Assembly: GCA_017416345.1 (NCBI GenBank)
Contig: JAFQCR010000012.1
Location: forward strand, 62,001 to 126,000
Direction: 5' to 3'
Length of the DNA: 64,000 nucleotides
DNA from: Clostridia bacterium
GTDB lineage: Bacteria > Bacillota > Clostridia > Oscillospirales > Acutalibacteraceae
Shown here: positions 1-6,776 of the stretch, piece by piece
Layout of the letters: each line of letters opens with the position of its first letter
Position numbering within the stretch: the stretch's first letter is position 1
Program-made: the position numbers and the translations under genes
The notes under the pieces: generated by a model
Seen by the model: only the letters and a program-made list of their open reading frames with translations
Database searches by the model: none
What the model was told of the DNA's origin: nothing

Positions 1-329
1 CCGTTTGGGGTGGATTCTTTGGGGATAAAGTTGACCTTGGCGGTGTCGGGAACACTTGAGCCAAGACGTTTTTTAACAATAAAATCACCGCTGGCAGGCG
101 TTACGGCAGTTACGGTTGTCGTGTCGTTACCGCCAAGTAGTCTGTCCACCGAAACACCCAGAATTTTGGCGAGCTTGGGCAAAATCGAGGCGCGAGGCTT
201 GGCGTTGCCGTTTTCCCAACGTGAAACCGCCTTGTCGCTGACCGACAAAAGATGTCCGAGCTCTTTTTGCGATAAGTGTTTGGCCTTTCTGAGTTCGGTC
301 AGAATATTGCCGAATTTATAATCGTTCAT
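1..329 (-). CDS. XRE-family HTH protein, 5' part only (paralogue of the HTH-glycosidase fusion)
   Basis: Partial gene on the minus strand; ATG at 329 behind a strong AGGGGG ribosome site, running off the left edge after 109 codons. Residues 5-60 form a Cro/C1-type helix-turn-helix (motif HLSQKELGHLLSVSDKAVSR). The N-terminus, the HTH and the following linker match the protein at 48672-50420 without gaps at the start: both carry a PASGDF linker and a KVNFIP..T.NG segment just before the glycosidase domain of that protein. I infer that this gene too continues into a GH27/36-like domain beyond the window. It has its own promoter and an upstream motif shared with the paralogue. DNA binding is well supported; the fusion itself is inferred because the C-terminal part is not visible. 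Confidence 0.85.
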   Translation of the reverse strand, partial: MNDYKFGNILTELRKAKHLSQKELGHLLSVSDKAVSRWENGNAKPRASILPKLAKILGVSVDRLLGGNDTTTVTAVTPASGDFIVKKRLGSSVPDTAKVNFIPKESTPN

Positions 330-368
330 AACACTACCCCCTGGAAAATTTCACTTTGATGTAATTAT

Positions 369-397
369 ATAATATTTCGCCAACCAAAATCAATCAA
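369..397 (-). promoter_or_regulatory. Sigma-A-type promoter of the left-edge XRE gene
   Basis: On the minus strand TTGATT (397-392), 17-base spacer, TATTAT (374-369), upstream of the ATG at 329. The shared motif at 412-431 lies just upstream of the -35. Confidence 0.5.
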
Positions 398-411
398 TAT
401 CCGCATGGCCG

Positions 412-431
412 ACTCTCGCAAAAATAGAGTT
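412..431 (-). promoter_or_regulatory. Conserved operator-like motif, copy 1
   Basis: Read on the minus strand the motif is ACTCTATTTTTGCGAGAG with flanking A and T. The 20-base site matches 48583-48602, upstream of the paralogous HTH-glycosidase gene, at 19 of 20 positions, and the ends form an ACTCT/AGAGT inverted repeat. In both genes it lies 14-18 bases upstream of the -35. An autoregulatory or activator site is inferred. Confidence 0.6.
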
Positions 432-471
432 AGATGTTTTTTACATTTCTCAATAACTCGCAAATTACCTC

Positions 472-500
472 TTGAAACCGACAAAAAAGTGTGTTAAAAT
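472..500 (+). promoter_or_regulatory. Promoter of yebC
   Basis: TTGAAA (472-477), 17-base spacer, TAAAAT (495-500), 40 bases before the start codon. The sequence GTGTG just before the -10 recurs at the ferredoxin promoter. Confidence 0.7.
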
Positions 501-540
501 AGCCTGTAATGATTTTTAAATGATTTCCGGAGGGAAGATT

Positions 541-1275
541 ATGTCAGGACATTCCAAATGGAGTACTATTAAAAGAAAGAAAGAAAAGACCGACCAGGCC
601 AGAGCCAAAGTCTTCACCCGTATCGGCCGTGAGCTTGCTATGGTAGTTAAGGCAGGCGGCCCCGACCCCAACGTCAACTCAAAGCTTCGTGACGTTATTG
701 CCAAGGCCAAGGCCAACAACGTTCCCAACGATAATATCGACCGTATCATCAAAAAGGCCGCAGGTGAGACCGGCGGTGCAGAATATGAGTCGCTTATGTA
801 TGAGGGCTACGGCCCTGCAGGTATCGCCGTTATCGTCGAGGCCCTGACCGACAACCGCAACCGTACCGCAGGTGAGATGCGCCACTACTTTGATAAGTGC
901 GGCGGTAATCTCGGTCAGTCGGGCTCGGTCACCTTTATGTTCGAGCGCAAGGGTCTTATCGTTATCGAGGGCGAAGGCCTCAGTGAGGACAAGGTCATGG
1001 AGGATGCTCTGGATGCAGGTGCCGACGATTTCACCTTCGACGGCGATGTTTTCGAGATCTCGACCGACCCCAACTCGGTCGGTGCCGTCAGCGAGGCTTT
1101 GATCGAAAAGGGCTACACCTTTGTTTCGGCAGAGGCTGCTTATGTTCCTGCAACCACTTCGACCATTGATGACCCCGAAATGGTCGCCAAAATGGAAAAG
1201 CTTCTTGATATGCTTGACGAGAACGAGGATGTTCAGAACGTCTGGCACAACTGGGAAGCCAACGAAGCAGAATAA
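541..1275 (+). CDS. yebC: YebC/PmpR-family protein (TACO1-like)
   Basis: 244-aa member of the YebC/PmpR/TACO1 family, cytosolic proteins described as DNA-binding regulators and, more recently, as factors that help ribosomes through proline stretches. The family signature is intact: MSGHSKWSTIKRKKEK at the N-terminus, followed by the ARAKVFTRIGRE segment, and the acidic C-terminal domain 3 ends in WEANE. The ATG at 541 is chosen over an in-frame ATG at 520 because GGAGGG stands 6-7 bases before it and the family starts with MSGHS. Length is as expected for the family. It is monocistronic, with its own promoter and a strong terminator at 1281-1315. Family assignment is very sure; the exact role in this organism is not visible. 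Confidence 0.95.
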   Translation: MSGHSKWSTIKRKKEKTDQARAKVFTRIGRELAMVVKAGGPDPNVNSKLRDVIAKAKANNVPNDNIDRIIKKAAGETGGAEYESLMYEGYGPAGIAVIVEALTDNRNRTAGEMRHYFDKCGGNLGQSGSVTFMFERKGLIVIEGEGLSEDKVMEDALDAGADDFTFDGDVFEISTDPNSVGAVSEALIEKGYTFVSAEAAYVPATTSTIDDPEMVAKMEKLLDMLDENEDVQNVWHNWEANEAE

Positions 1276-1280
1276 TTTAA

Positions 1281-1315
1281 AGACACCGGAGGACTGTTGC
1301 TCCGGTGTCTTTTTT
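1281..1315 (+). terminator. Rho-independent terminator after yebC
   Basis: 11-bp stem (1281-1291 with 1300-1310), 8-base loop, T run 1310-1315. Confidence 0.9.
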
Positions 1316-1351
1316 GTGTTGAGGCGGTCGCACCGCCGCTATATGTACGGG

Positions 1352-1380
1352 TTGACAAAAGTATATATATATTATACAAT
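1352..1380 (+). promoter_or_regulatory. Promoter of the dockerin protein gene
   Basis: Consensus TTGACA (1352-1357), 17-base AT-rich spacer, TACAAT (1375-1380); 35 bases before the ATG at 1416. Confidence 0.75.
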
Positions 1381-1415
1381 GAAAACAGTAACAAAATTAT
1401 GGAGGTGTCCAAAAA

Positions 1416-3479
1416 ATGAAAATGAGAAAACTCCTCAGCATATTTATTTGCATCAGCGTTGTGGCAATGCTGTTTATCCCGGCCTTGGGCGTTGTAACAG
1501 CCAATGCCGCCGACGGCAAAACGGTCTACGTTTCGTCCGCAGGCAGTGATGACAACGACGGTAGCGAAGCCGCACCGTTTGCCACATTGCAAAAGGCCTG
1601 GACCAATTCCGACACGGGCAAGCTGACTATAGTGATCGTCGATAACGTTGTGCTTGACGTCAGCACCGTGGCCTTTACCTTCGGCGGTGAAAACAAGGCA
1701 TCCGAAACCGTTATCAAGGGCGCGACCGCATCGTCCCTGCTTGACCTTTCGGCCAAGACCAGAATGGGCCTTTACGGCGGCGGAAGCAAGTTCACCTTTG
1801 ATAATATTACACTCAAATTCGATCAGACTCTGTCAAGCAATGTGCCTACCGCCAAGTTCTATGCCAACGGTACACACGTTGTTATAACCGAGACCGTCAC
1901 CTTTGCCGATAATGCTCCCATCAACATCTTTGCGGGCGGCAACGGTAAAGAGGTCGCAAGCACCCGTCTTGAGGTCTACGGCGGATATTACTATTACATC
2001 TACGGCGGCGGTGAGAACTATCCCGTCACGGGTGACGTCAGCCTTACCGTTGGCGGTAATATCAATGCAGGCGAAAACATCGACGACGAGAGCTCCAACG
2101 TAGCGCAGGCACGCATCTATGGCGGCGGCTATAAGGGTGCTGTCGGCGGTGATGTCAATATCAACTACGGCGGCAACGCCATCGCACGTGTGCTTACCGG
2201 CACCGGACGTGACGGCGGTGAGGTCGGCGGCAAGATCAATATCAATATGACCGGCGGTAAGGTTTCCACTATCAGCGCAACCAAAACGGTTCACGATAAG
2301 GATGCCGATGTTCATATTTCTATGACCGGCGGTCTTTGCGAGGCCATCTTCGGCGGCGGTGAAAGCACAAGCATCACGGGTAACACCGTTGTTTATGTCG
2401 GCGGTACTGCCGATGTTTCCCGCCGTATCCATGGCGGATGCTATAACGAAAGCACCTCCTCGGGCACCAGCCGTGTTATCGGCTCGGCCACCGTTATTAT
2501 TGATTCCGGCTGTAAGCTGGCTTCGGGTACGGGACTTTCGTGGATGAACAGCTTTTATATGGCTATTAACGCAGGCAGCCGTCTTAACACCGATCCTGCC
2601 GATGAGTTTTCTACCCTTGTGTTTTTGAACGATACCTACAGCACCTACAGCTCCAAAATGAGCAGCAGCTTCAAGCAGGACTACGTTGTCAAGGTAGGCA
2701 AGGGCGGTACTGTTGATAGCGCTATGAACGGCACGGCCGCTTTGACGATGCTCCCCGATGAGGGCAAGGCCGCCGTTATCGGCACCGAAAAGCTGGCAAG
2801 CGGTCAGACCTATGCTTTGTCGGCCGCAACGACCGAGATCACCTTTGCCGATGCCGTATACAACACCGTAACACTCGACCACAACAACGGCACGGGCTCG
2901 AGCTCGACCTTTGAAAAGTTAGATGGCGGCTATGCTGTCATCCCCGAGGTCACCGTCACCAACGGCGACAAGGAGCTCCTCGGCTGGTCGACCGCAGCCA
3001 ACGCCACCGTAGCAGAATACGTTGCAGGCGATAAGTACACCGCCGACGGAGATACAACGCTTTATGCCGTATGGAGAGGCCGACCTCAGGCCTACAGCGT
3101 AATGCATATGCTGCTTCACGGTGACGATGCCGTTTTCTACAAGGGCGAAAAGCTCAACGGCTATGTCGGCAGTATGACCGAGGCTAAAGCACTCGAACTG
3201 CTTGGCTATAAGGCTTTTGTTTCGCAGGAGATACTTGTTAAAAATGAAACAACGGTCGTTATTGTCAGCTATGAGCCCGACGGAAGCGCTATAGGCGATG
3301 TCAACTGCGACGGAGCCGTTGATATGCTGGATGCTGCCCTGCTTTTGAGAAGGGTGGCCGCCTGGCCGGGCCATGACGATACCAACACCTGCATTTACAC
3401 CTCCGACCTTAACGGTGACGGTGTTGTTGACGTGCTTGACACGGTCCTGCTTAAAAAGCAGTTGGTCGGAATTGAATAA
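1416..3479 (+). CDS. Secreted beta-helix-like protein with InlB-type repeat and C-terminal dockerin
   Basis: 687 aa. Residues 1-31 are a Sec signal peptide ending ANA. Residues 40-460 contain regularly spaced GGG/GGN turns (LYGGG, FAGGN, IYGGG twice, FGGG, IHGGC) separated by beta-rich stretches, the look of a right-handed beta-helix or adhesin fold. Residues about 490-555 resemble an InlB/Listeria-Bacteroides repeat ending in LYAVW. Residues about 626-687 form a type I dockerin with two calcium loops, DVNCDGAVDMLD and DLNGDGVVDVLD. Dockerins bind cohesins in cellulosome-like scaffolds; no cohesin is seen in this window. Strong GGAGGTG ribosome site. It stands alone between its own promoter and the ferredoxin promoter. 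Substrate or ligand is unknown. Confidence 0.85.
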   Translation: MKMRKLLSIFICISVVAMLFIPALGVVTANAADGKTVYVSSAGSDDNDGSEAAPFATLQKAWTNSDTGKLTIVIVDNVVLDVSTVAFTFGGENKASETVIKGATASSLLDLSAKTRMGLYGGGSKFTFDNITLKFDQTLSSNVPTAKFYANGTHVVITETVTFADNAPINIFAGGNGKEVASTRLEVYGGYYYYIYGGGENYPVTGDVSLTVGGNINAGENIDDESSNVAQARIYGGGYKGAVGGDVNINYGGNAIARVLTGTGRDGGEVGGKININMTGGKVSTISATKTVHDKDADVHISMTGGLCEAIFGGGESTSITGNTVVYVGGTADVSRRIHGGCYNESTSSGTSRVIGSATVIIDSGCKLASGTGLSWMNSFYMAINAGSRLNTDPADEFSTLVFLNDTYSTYSSKMSSSFKQDYVVKVGKGGTVDSAMNGTAALTMLPDEGKAAVIGTEKLASGQTYALSAATTEITFADAVYNTVTLDHNNGTGSSSTFEKLDGGYAVIPEVTVTNGDKELLGWSTAANATVAEYVAGDKYTADGDTTLYAVWRGRPQAYSVMHMLLHGDDAVFYKGEKLNGYVGSMTEAKALELLGYKAFVSQEILVKNETTVVIVSYEPDGSAIGDVNCDGAVDMLDAALLLRRVAAWPGHDDTNTCIYTSDLNGDGVVDVLDTVLLKKQLVGIE

Positions 3480-3534
3480 ATATGCACATTTTCATATAAA
3501 AAATGTAAAATGCAGGATGTTTTTATAATTTTAC

Positions 3535-3562
3535 TTGCATTTTCAAAAAAGTGTGCTACAAT
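3535..3562 (+). promoter_or_regulatory. Promoter of the ferredoxin gene
   Basis: TTGCAT (3535-3540), 16-base spacer, TACAAT (3557-3562) with GTGTG just before the -10. Confidence 0.65.
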
Positions 3563-3611
3563 AGATTTGTAATCAGGAAACTGAAATCTCCCGTAAAGTG
3601 AGGTGCGAACA

Positions 3612-3782
3612 ATGGCATTTAAGATTTCTGATGAGTGCATCAGCTGTGGTGCATGTGCAGCTCAGTGTCCCGTAGAGGCTATCGCTGAGGGTGACGACAA
3701 GTTCGTCATTGATGCAGACAAGTGCATCAGCTGCGGCGCTTGCGCTGACGGTTGCCCCGTAGAGGCTATTGCTGAGGAATAA
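3612..3782 (+). CDS. 2[4Fe-4S] ferredoxin, clostridial type
   Basis: 56-aa ferredoxin, too short for a usual 60-codon cut-off. Two near-identical halves each carry the CxxCxxCxxxCP cluster motif: CISCGACAAQCP at about residues 9-20 and CISCGACADGCP at about 38-49; each is followed by VEAIAE. This is the typical low-potential electron carrier of clostridia, cytosolic, and a plausible electron donor for the Rnf complex encoded at 16.4-21.7 kb. ATG at 3612 follows an AGTGAGGTG ribosome site. It is transcribed alone, from the promoter at 3535-3562 to the terminator at 3799-3829. The first and second cluster halves are also alike at DNA level, fitting the known origin of this fold by duplication. 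Confidence 0.97.
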   Translation: MAFKISDECISCGACAAQCPVEAIAEGDDKFVIDADKCISCGACADGCPVEAIAEE

Positions 3783-3798
3783 TTCAAGCAATCTACAT

Positions 3799-3829
3799 AC
3801 CCGAAGGTTCATCCTTCGGGTTTATTTTT
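3799..3829 (+). terminator. Terminator after the ferredoxin gene
   Basis: 9-bp stem (3799-3807 with 3813-3821) followed by a T-rich tract. Confidence 0.9.
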
Positions 3830-3932
3830 TGCCCAAATTTTAAAATGTTGTTATTATATATAAAAAATCCGATCCCGTTTTGTATGTCGAACGGCAAATG
3901 TCAAATCATTACTATAAAAAGTGCAAAAAATC

Positions 3933-3967
3933 CGTATATTTTTTTTAAACGGAGAGCTTATAATTAA
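3933..3967 (+). promoter_or_regulatory. Promoter element shared with 6495-6529 (solute-binding protein)
   Basis: CGTATATTT, eight unlike bases, then CGGAGAGCTTATAATTA, with the -10 TATAAT at 3959-3964. The same arrangement with identical spacing is found at 6495-6529 in front of the first surface protein. CGTATATTT stands where a -35 would be and no good -35 is seen, which suggests activator dependence; the AraC protein at 5485-6393 is the obvious candidate. Confidence 0.6.
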
Positions 3968-4002
3968 ATTATCTTAAGAATATACGAAAGGGTGGATCTT
4001 AA

Positions 4003-5430
4003 ATGATAAGGTCAAAACATTTTGTTGTCCGTATGCTTGCGGCAGTTATGATGCTGTGTCTGACGCTTTGCCTGTTCGTGGGTTGCGGCGGCAGTACTGC
4101 CGACACAAGCTCCGATGTCGGTTCGGCCGATATAAGCTCCGATCAGGGCAGTGTTCAGGTGCCCTCGCAGGAGCAGGGCTCGGGTATTTATTCCGAGGAT
4201 GACTATGACCCGTATGCAAAGATCCCCGAATCTTCAAAGGGCGTAACGGTGCGCTATGCCACCTGGATCGACCATACCGCCACCGAGGGTGCCAAGCCCT
4301 TGGGCAGCTTTCACAAGGATACGGGAATCAACGTTGAGCTTTATCTTGTTCCGCAGAACGGATACGTCAACACGCTTATGACCAAAATGGCTTCGGGCGA
4401 TATTCCCGACGTTTACGTCACGAGCGAGGACAATCAGTCCTTTCCGCTGACATTGCAGATAGGCGCACCTATCGATCTTGTTTCCACCGTTGACCTCAAC
4501 GACCCCATCTGGGACAGATCGATGCTTGAAACGGGCAAGATCGGTAACCATTACTATCTGCTCAACACGCTCAATTCGCCTTGGTCGGGTTCCAACCTTG
4601 TTTATTACAACAAGTCGATCTTCGAAGAAAACGGCTTCAAGACCCCTGCCGATTACTACGCAGAGGGCAATTGGACCTGGAACACCATGAAAAAGGTCAT
4701 GAAGGAGATCGATGCGCTGGGTGACGATTACATCGGCGGATATATCGACCCCGAGATCCTTGGCGGCTCGGCAGGCGCTTCTTTCATTAATTACAACTAT
4801 AAGTCAAACACCTTCTCGAGTATGGTCAACAGCCGTGAGCTGCTTTCGACCTATCAGTTCTATGCCGATCTGCGTACCGAGGGACTTACGACCACCACCC
4901 TTATCGAAAGTATCCAAAAGTTCTGCAACGGACGGCTCGGTATTATGACCACGGGTGTTTACGGACTTAAGGCCACGGGACATTTTGTGGGAATGGATCA
5001 GAGCAAGATAGGCTACACCTATCTGCCTGCCTTGGAGGACGGAACCAAGGGTCTGACCTCGTCCATCCACCGTATGTACGGTATCTGCGCCAAGGCTCCC
5101 AACGCCGATGCCGCAGGCTACTTTATCCGTTATTGGCTCGATTACAAGAATTACGACCTTGAATCTACCTTCATCTCGATCGATGCGGGCAACTTCTATT
5201 ACGAGCTTATCAATCAAGGTGCAGAGAACAAGTATTTCAACTTTGATTTTGCCTGCGCCAACCTTATAGGTCACGATAATTCTTATGCGTTTACCCGTGG
5301 CGCAAGGACCTCTCCCTCGGCAGGCACCAAGACGGCTATCGACTCGGTCTCCAACCTTGTTGACGATGCCGTTAAAAAGGCCAACGCATTGGTCGAGACC
5401 ACCATCAAGAACCAGTCAGAATACAAATAA
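4003..5430 (+). CDS. Extracellular solute-binding lipoprotein (family 1, carbohydrate ABC type)
   Basis: 475 aa. The N-terminus is a lipoprotein signal with lipobox LFVG-C28, then a Ser/Gly/Asp-rich linker to about residue 70. The rest matches the sugar-binding SBP family 1 fold: an early YATW strand, the segment KMASGDIPDVYV at about residues 127-138, and NLVYYNKSIFEENGFK in the hinge region. Such proteins deliver oligosaccharides to an ABC permease. No permease or ATPase gene is next to it, so it must borrow a remote permease or act as a sensor. Ribosome site AAAGGGTGG. A shared promoter element precedes it and a two-way terminator separates it from the converging AraC gene. The substrate cannot be read from the sequence. 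Confidence 0.9.
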   Translation: MIRSKHFVVRMLAAVMMLCLTLCLFVGCGGSTADTSSDVGSADISSDQGSVQVPSQEQGSGIYSEDDYDPYAKIPESSKGVTVRYATWIDHTATEGAKPLGSFHKDTGINVELYLVPQNGYVNTLMTKMASGDIPDVYVTSEDNQSFPLTLQIGAPIDLVSTVDLNDPIWDRSMLETGKIGNHYYLLNTLNSPWSGSNLVYYNKSIFEENGFKTPADYYAEGNWTWNTMKKVMKEIDALGDDYIGGYIDPEILGGSAGASFINYNYKSNTFSSMVNSRELLSTYQFYADLRTEGLTTTTLIESIQKFCNGRLGIMTTGVYGLKATGHFVGMDQSKIGYTYLPALEDGTKGLTSSIHRMYGICAKAPNADAAGYFIRYWLDYKNYDLESTFISIDAGNFYYELINQGAENKYFNFDFACANLIGHDNSYAFTRGARTSPSAGTKTAIDSVSNLVDDAVKKANALVETTIKNQSEYK

Positions 5431-5445
5431 GACAGCAAAAAAACA

Positions 5446-5484
5446 AAAATCTTTCCCAAGATTACTCTTGAGAAAGATTTTTTG
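5446..5484. terminator. Bidirectional terminator between the SBP and AraC genes
   Basis: Inverted repeat AAAATCTTTC / GAAAGATTTT with an A run on the left and a T run on the right, so it can stop both converging transcripts. Confidence 0.8.
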
Positions 5485-6393
5485 TTATATTTGTTGGTCG
5501 ATCGATTTTTCGGCAAGGTACTTTTTGGGGGACTTGCCGTAATACTCCTTGAATTTTTTGATAAAATAGCTGGTGGATGAAAAGCCGACATACTCGGCGC
5601 AGGCCGTGATGCTCAAATTATTGGATATCAAAAACTTTACCGCCTGCTTGACCCTTACATTGGTCAGATATTCTCTGAAAGACATACCGAACACCTGATT
5701 GAATTTTCTTGAAAAATATCCAAGGCTGTAATTGCATCGCTTGGCGGCTTCGGCCTCGGTGGCGGTGGCATAGTTGGTTTTTACATAGTACCTTACCGTA
5801 TCAACAAAGCTGTGGCTGTTGCTGTTACTCTCATCTGTTACCTCGGTCGTGCGCCAATAACGGTATATCCAACCGAAGATGCCTATAAAGTAGGAGCGCA
5901 TCAGCAGGTCACTGCCGGGTGTACGTTCAAGCCATTCGTTTATTATCGAGTGGAACAGTGACGGAATGGGGGAGGCATCGACCGCCGCCTTGTCGATAAC
6001 ACGCAGGCGGTCCTTTTCAAACATTCTCTGCAAAAAATTGCTCAGCTCCGACATTGAGGGATCCTCAGCATACAGTATCTCGGGCTCAAACTGTAGACAA
6101 ACGTACTCACGTGTGGCGGTCAGCGATCTTATCATATGGGCTTCATTCGAGTTGATGATTATCAGCTCTCCTGCTGAAACATTAAACATTTTGCCGTCGA
6201 CGTTTACGCTCAGAGTGCCGCTGTACATATAAAGCAGCTCGATATATTTGTGGTAATGAGCATAAGCTGCTACGCCTCCCGCATTGGCTACCTTGACCTT
6301 GGTTTCGGGGAAGTAGATACATCTGAAGGCCTTGGGCTTGCCGTTTTCGACATAAGGTGCTTCATACCAGTTAGTCGTACCTTCTATTGCCAT
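5485..6393 (-). CDS. AraC-family transcriptional regulator with N-terminal cupin
   Basis: 302 aa. The N-terminal part (about 20-120) is an AraC-binding cupin, with AHYHKYIELLYMYSG and the following ...SAGELIIINSNEAHMI segments that bind a sugar-like ligand. The C-terminal part (about 200-300) is a double HTH: RCNYSLGYFSRKFNQVFG in the first half and CAEYVGFSSTSYFIKKFKE in the second, then YYGKSPKKYL. Its promoter (6426-6454) faces away from the surface protein genes, and the shared elements at 3933 and 6495 flank it on both sides. I infer that it controls the SBP and the surface-protein operon in response to a glycan. Family assignment is very sure, targets are inferred. Confidence 0.93.
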   Translation of the reverse strand: MAIEGTTNWYEAPYVENGKPKAFRCIYFPETKVKVANAGGVAAYAHYHKYIELLYMYSGTLSVNVDGKMFNVSAGELIIINSNEAHMIRSLTATREYVCLQFEPEILYAEDPSMSELSNFLQRMFEKDRLRVIDKAAVDASPIPSLFHSIINEWLERTPGSDLLMRSYFIGIFGWIYRYWRTTEVTDESNSNSHSFVDTVRYYVKTNYATATEAEAAKRCNYSLGYFSRKFNQVFGMSFREYLTNVRVKQAVKFLISNNLSITACAEYVGFSSTSYFIKKFKEYYGKSPKKYLAEKSIDQQI

Positions 6394-6425
6394 TGATTTC
6401 CACCCTTTTTAGTCTATTTGCATAA

Positions 6426-6454
6426 ATTGTAACACAGATTTTTTACATTTGCAA
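6426..6454 (-). promoter_or_regulatory. Promoter of the AraC gene
   Basis: On the minus strand TTGCAA (6454-6449), 17-base spacer, TACAAT (6431-6426), 33 bases before the start codon at 6393. Confidence 0.7.
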
Positions 6455-6494
6455 GGGCAAGGTTAAAAATTTGTTATATTTAGTATAATTTTTT

Positions 6495-6529
6495 CGTATA
6501 TTTCGCACTTGCGAAGAGTTTATAATTAT
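6495..6529 (+). promoter_or_regulatory. Promoter element shared with 3933-3967 (surface-protein operon)
   Basis: CGTATATTT, eight unlike bases, then CGAAGAGTTTATAATTA; -10 TATAAT at 6521-6526. Spacing is identical to that of the element before the solute-binding protein. Confidence 0.6.
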
Positions 6530-6776
6530 AGTGCGATAGAATCAAAAGTGGAATAATATACTCAATTTCTGAAATTATCTTATTCTCCTTTTACATTTTG
6601 GTCGGTGCCTACCGCTTGAGTGTCAGAAGCGGTAGGTGTCCGTGCCAAGAAAAAGGCGAGAACAAGTGATATATATAAAGTGACAGGCGGCTTCATCGCC
6701 GTGTATCACAAAAATTCGGTCAAAAATGCCTTGGCATTTGAGATATGATCCCCACACAGGAAAGGAATGGTAGAGT
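6530..6776 (+). other. Long structured 5' leader of the surface-protein operon
   Basis: About 245 bases lie between the predicted start site and the GTG at 6777. It holds a perfect 10-bp hairpin (6608-6617 with 6627-6636), a smaller GGCG/CGCC hairpin near 6688 and an AATGCC/GGCATT hairpin near 6726. There is no T run, so these are not terminators, and I recognise no known riboswitch. I see no gene here. With the promoter region this fills the 6394-6776 gap. Confidence 0.4.

Noticed and set aside
10..321. 103-codon plus-strand frame at the left edge
   Set aside because: Opposite the HTH gene at 1-329, which has a clear domain, ribosome site and promoter.
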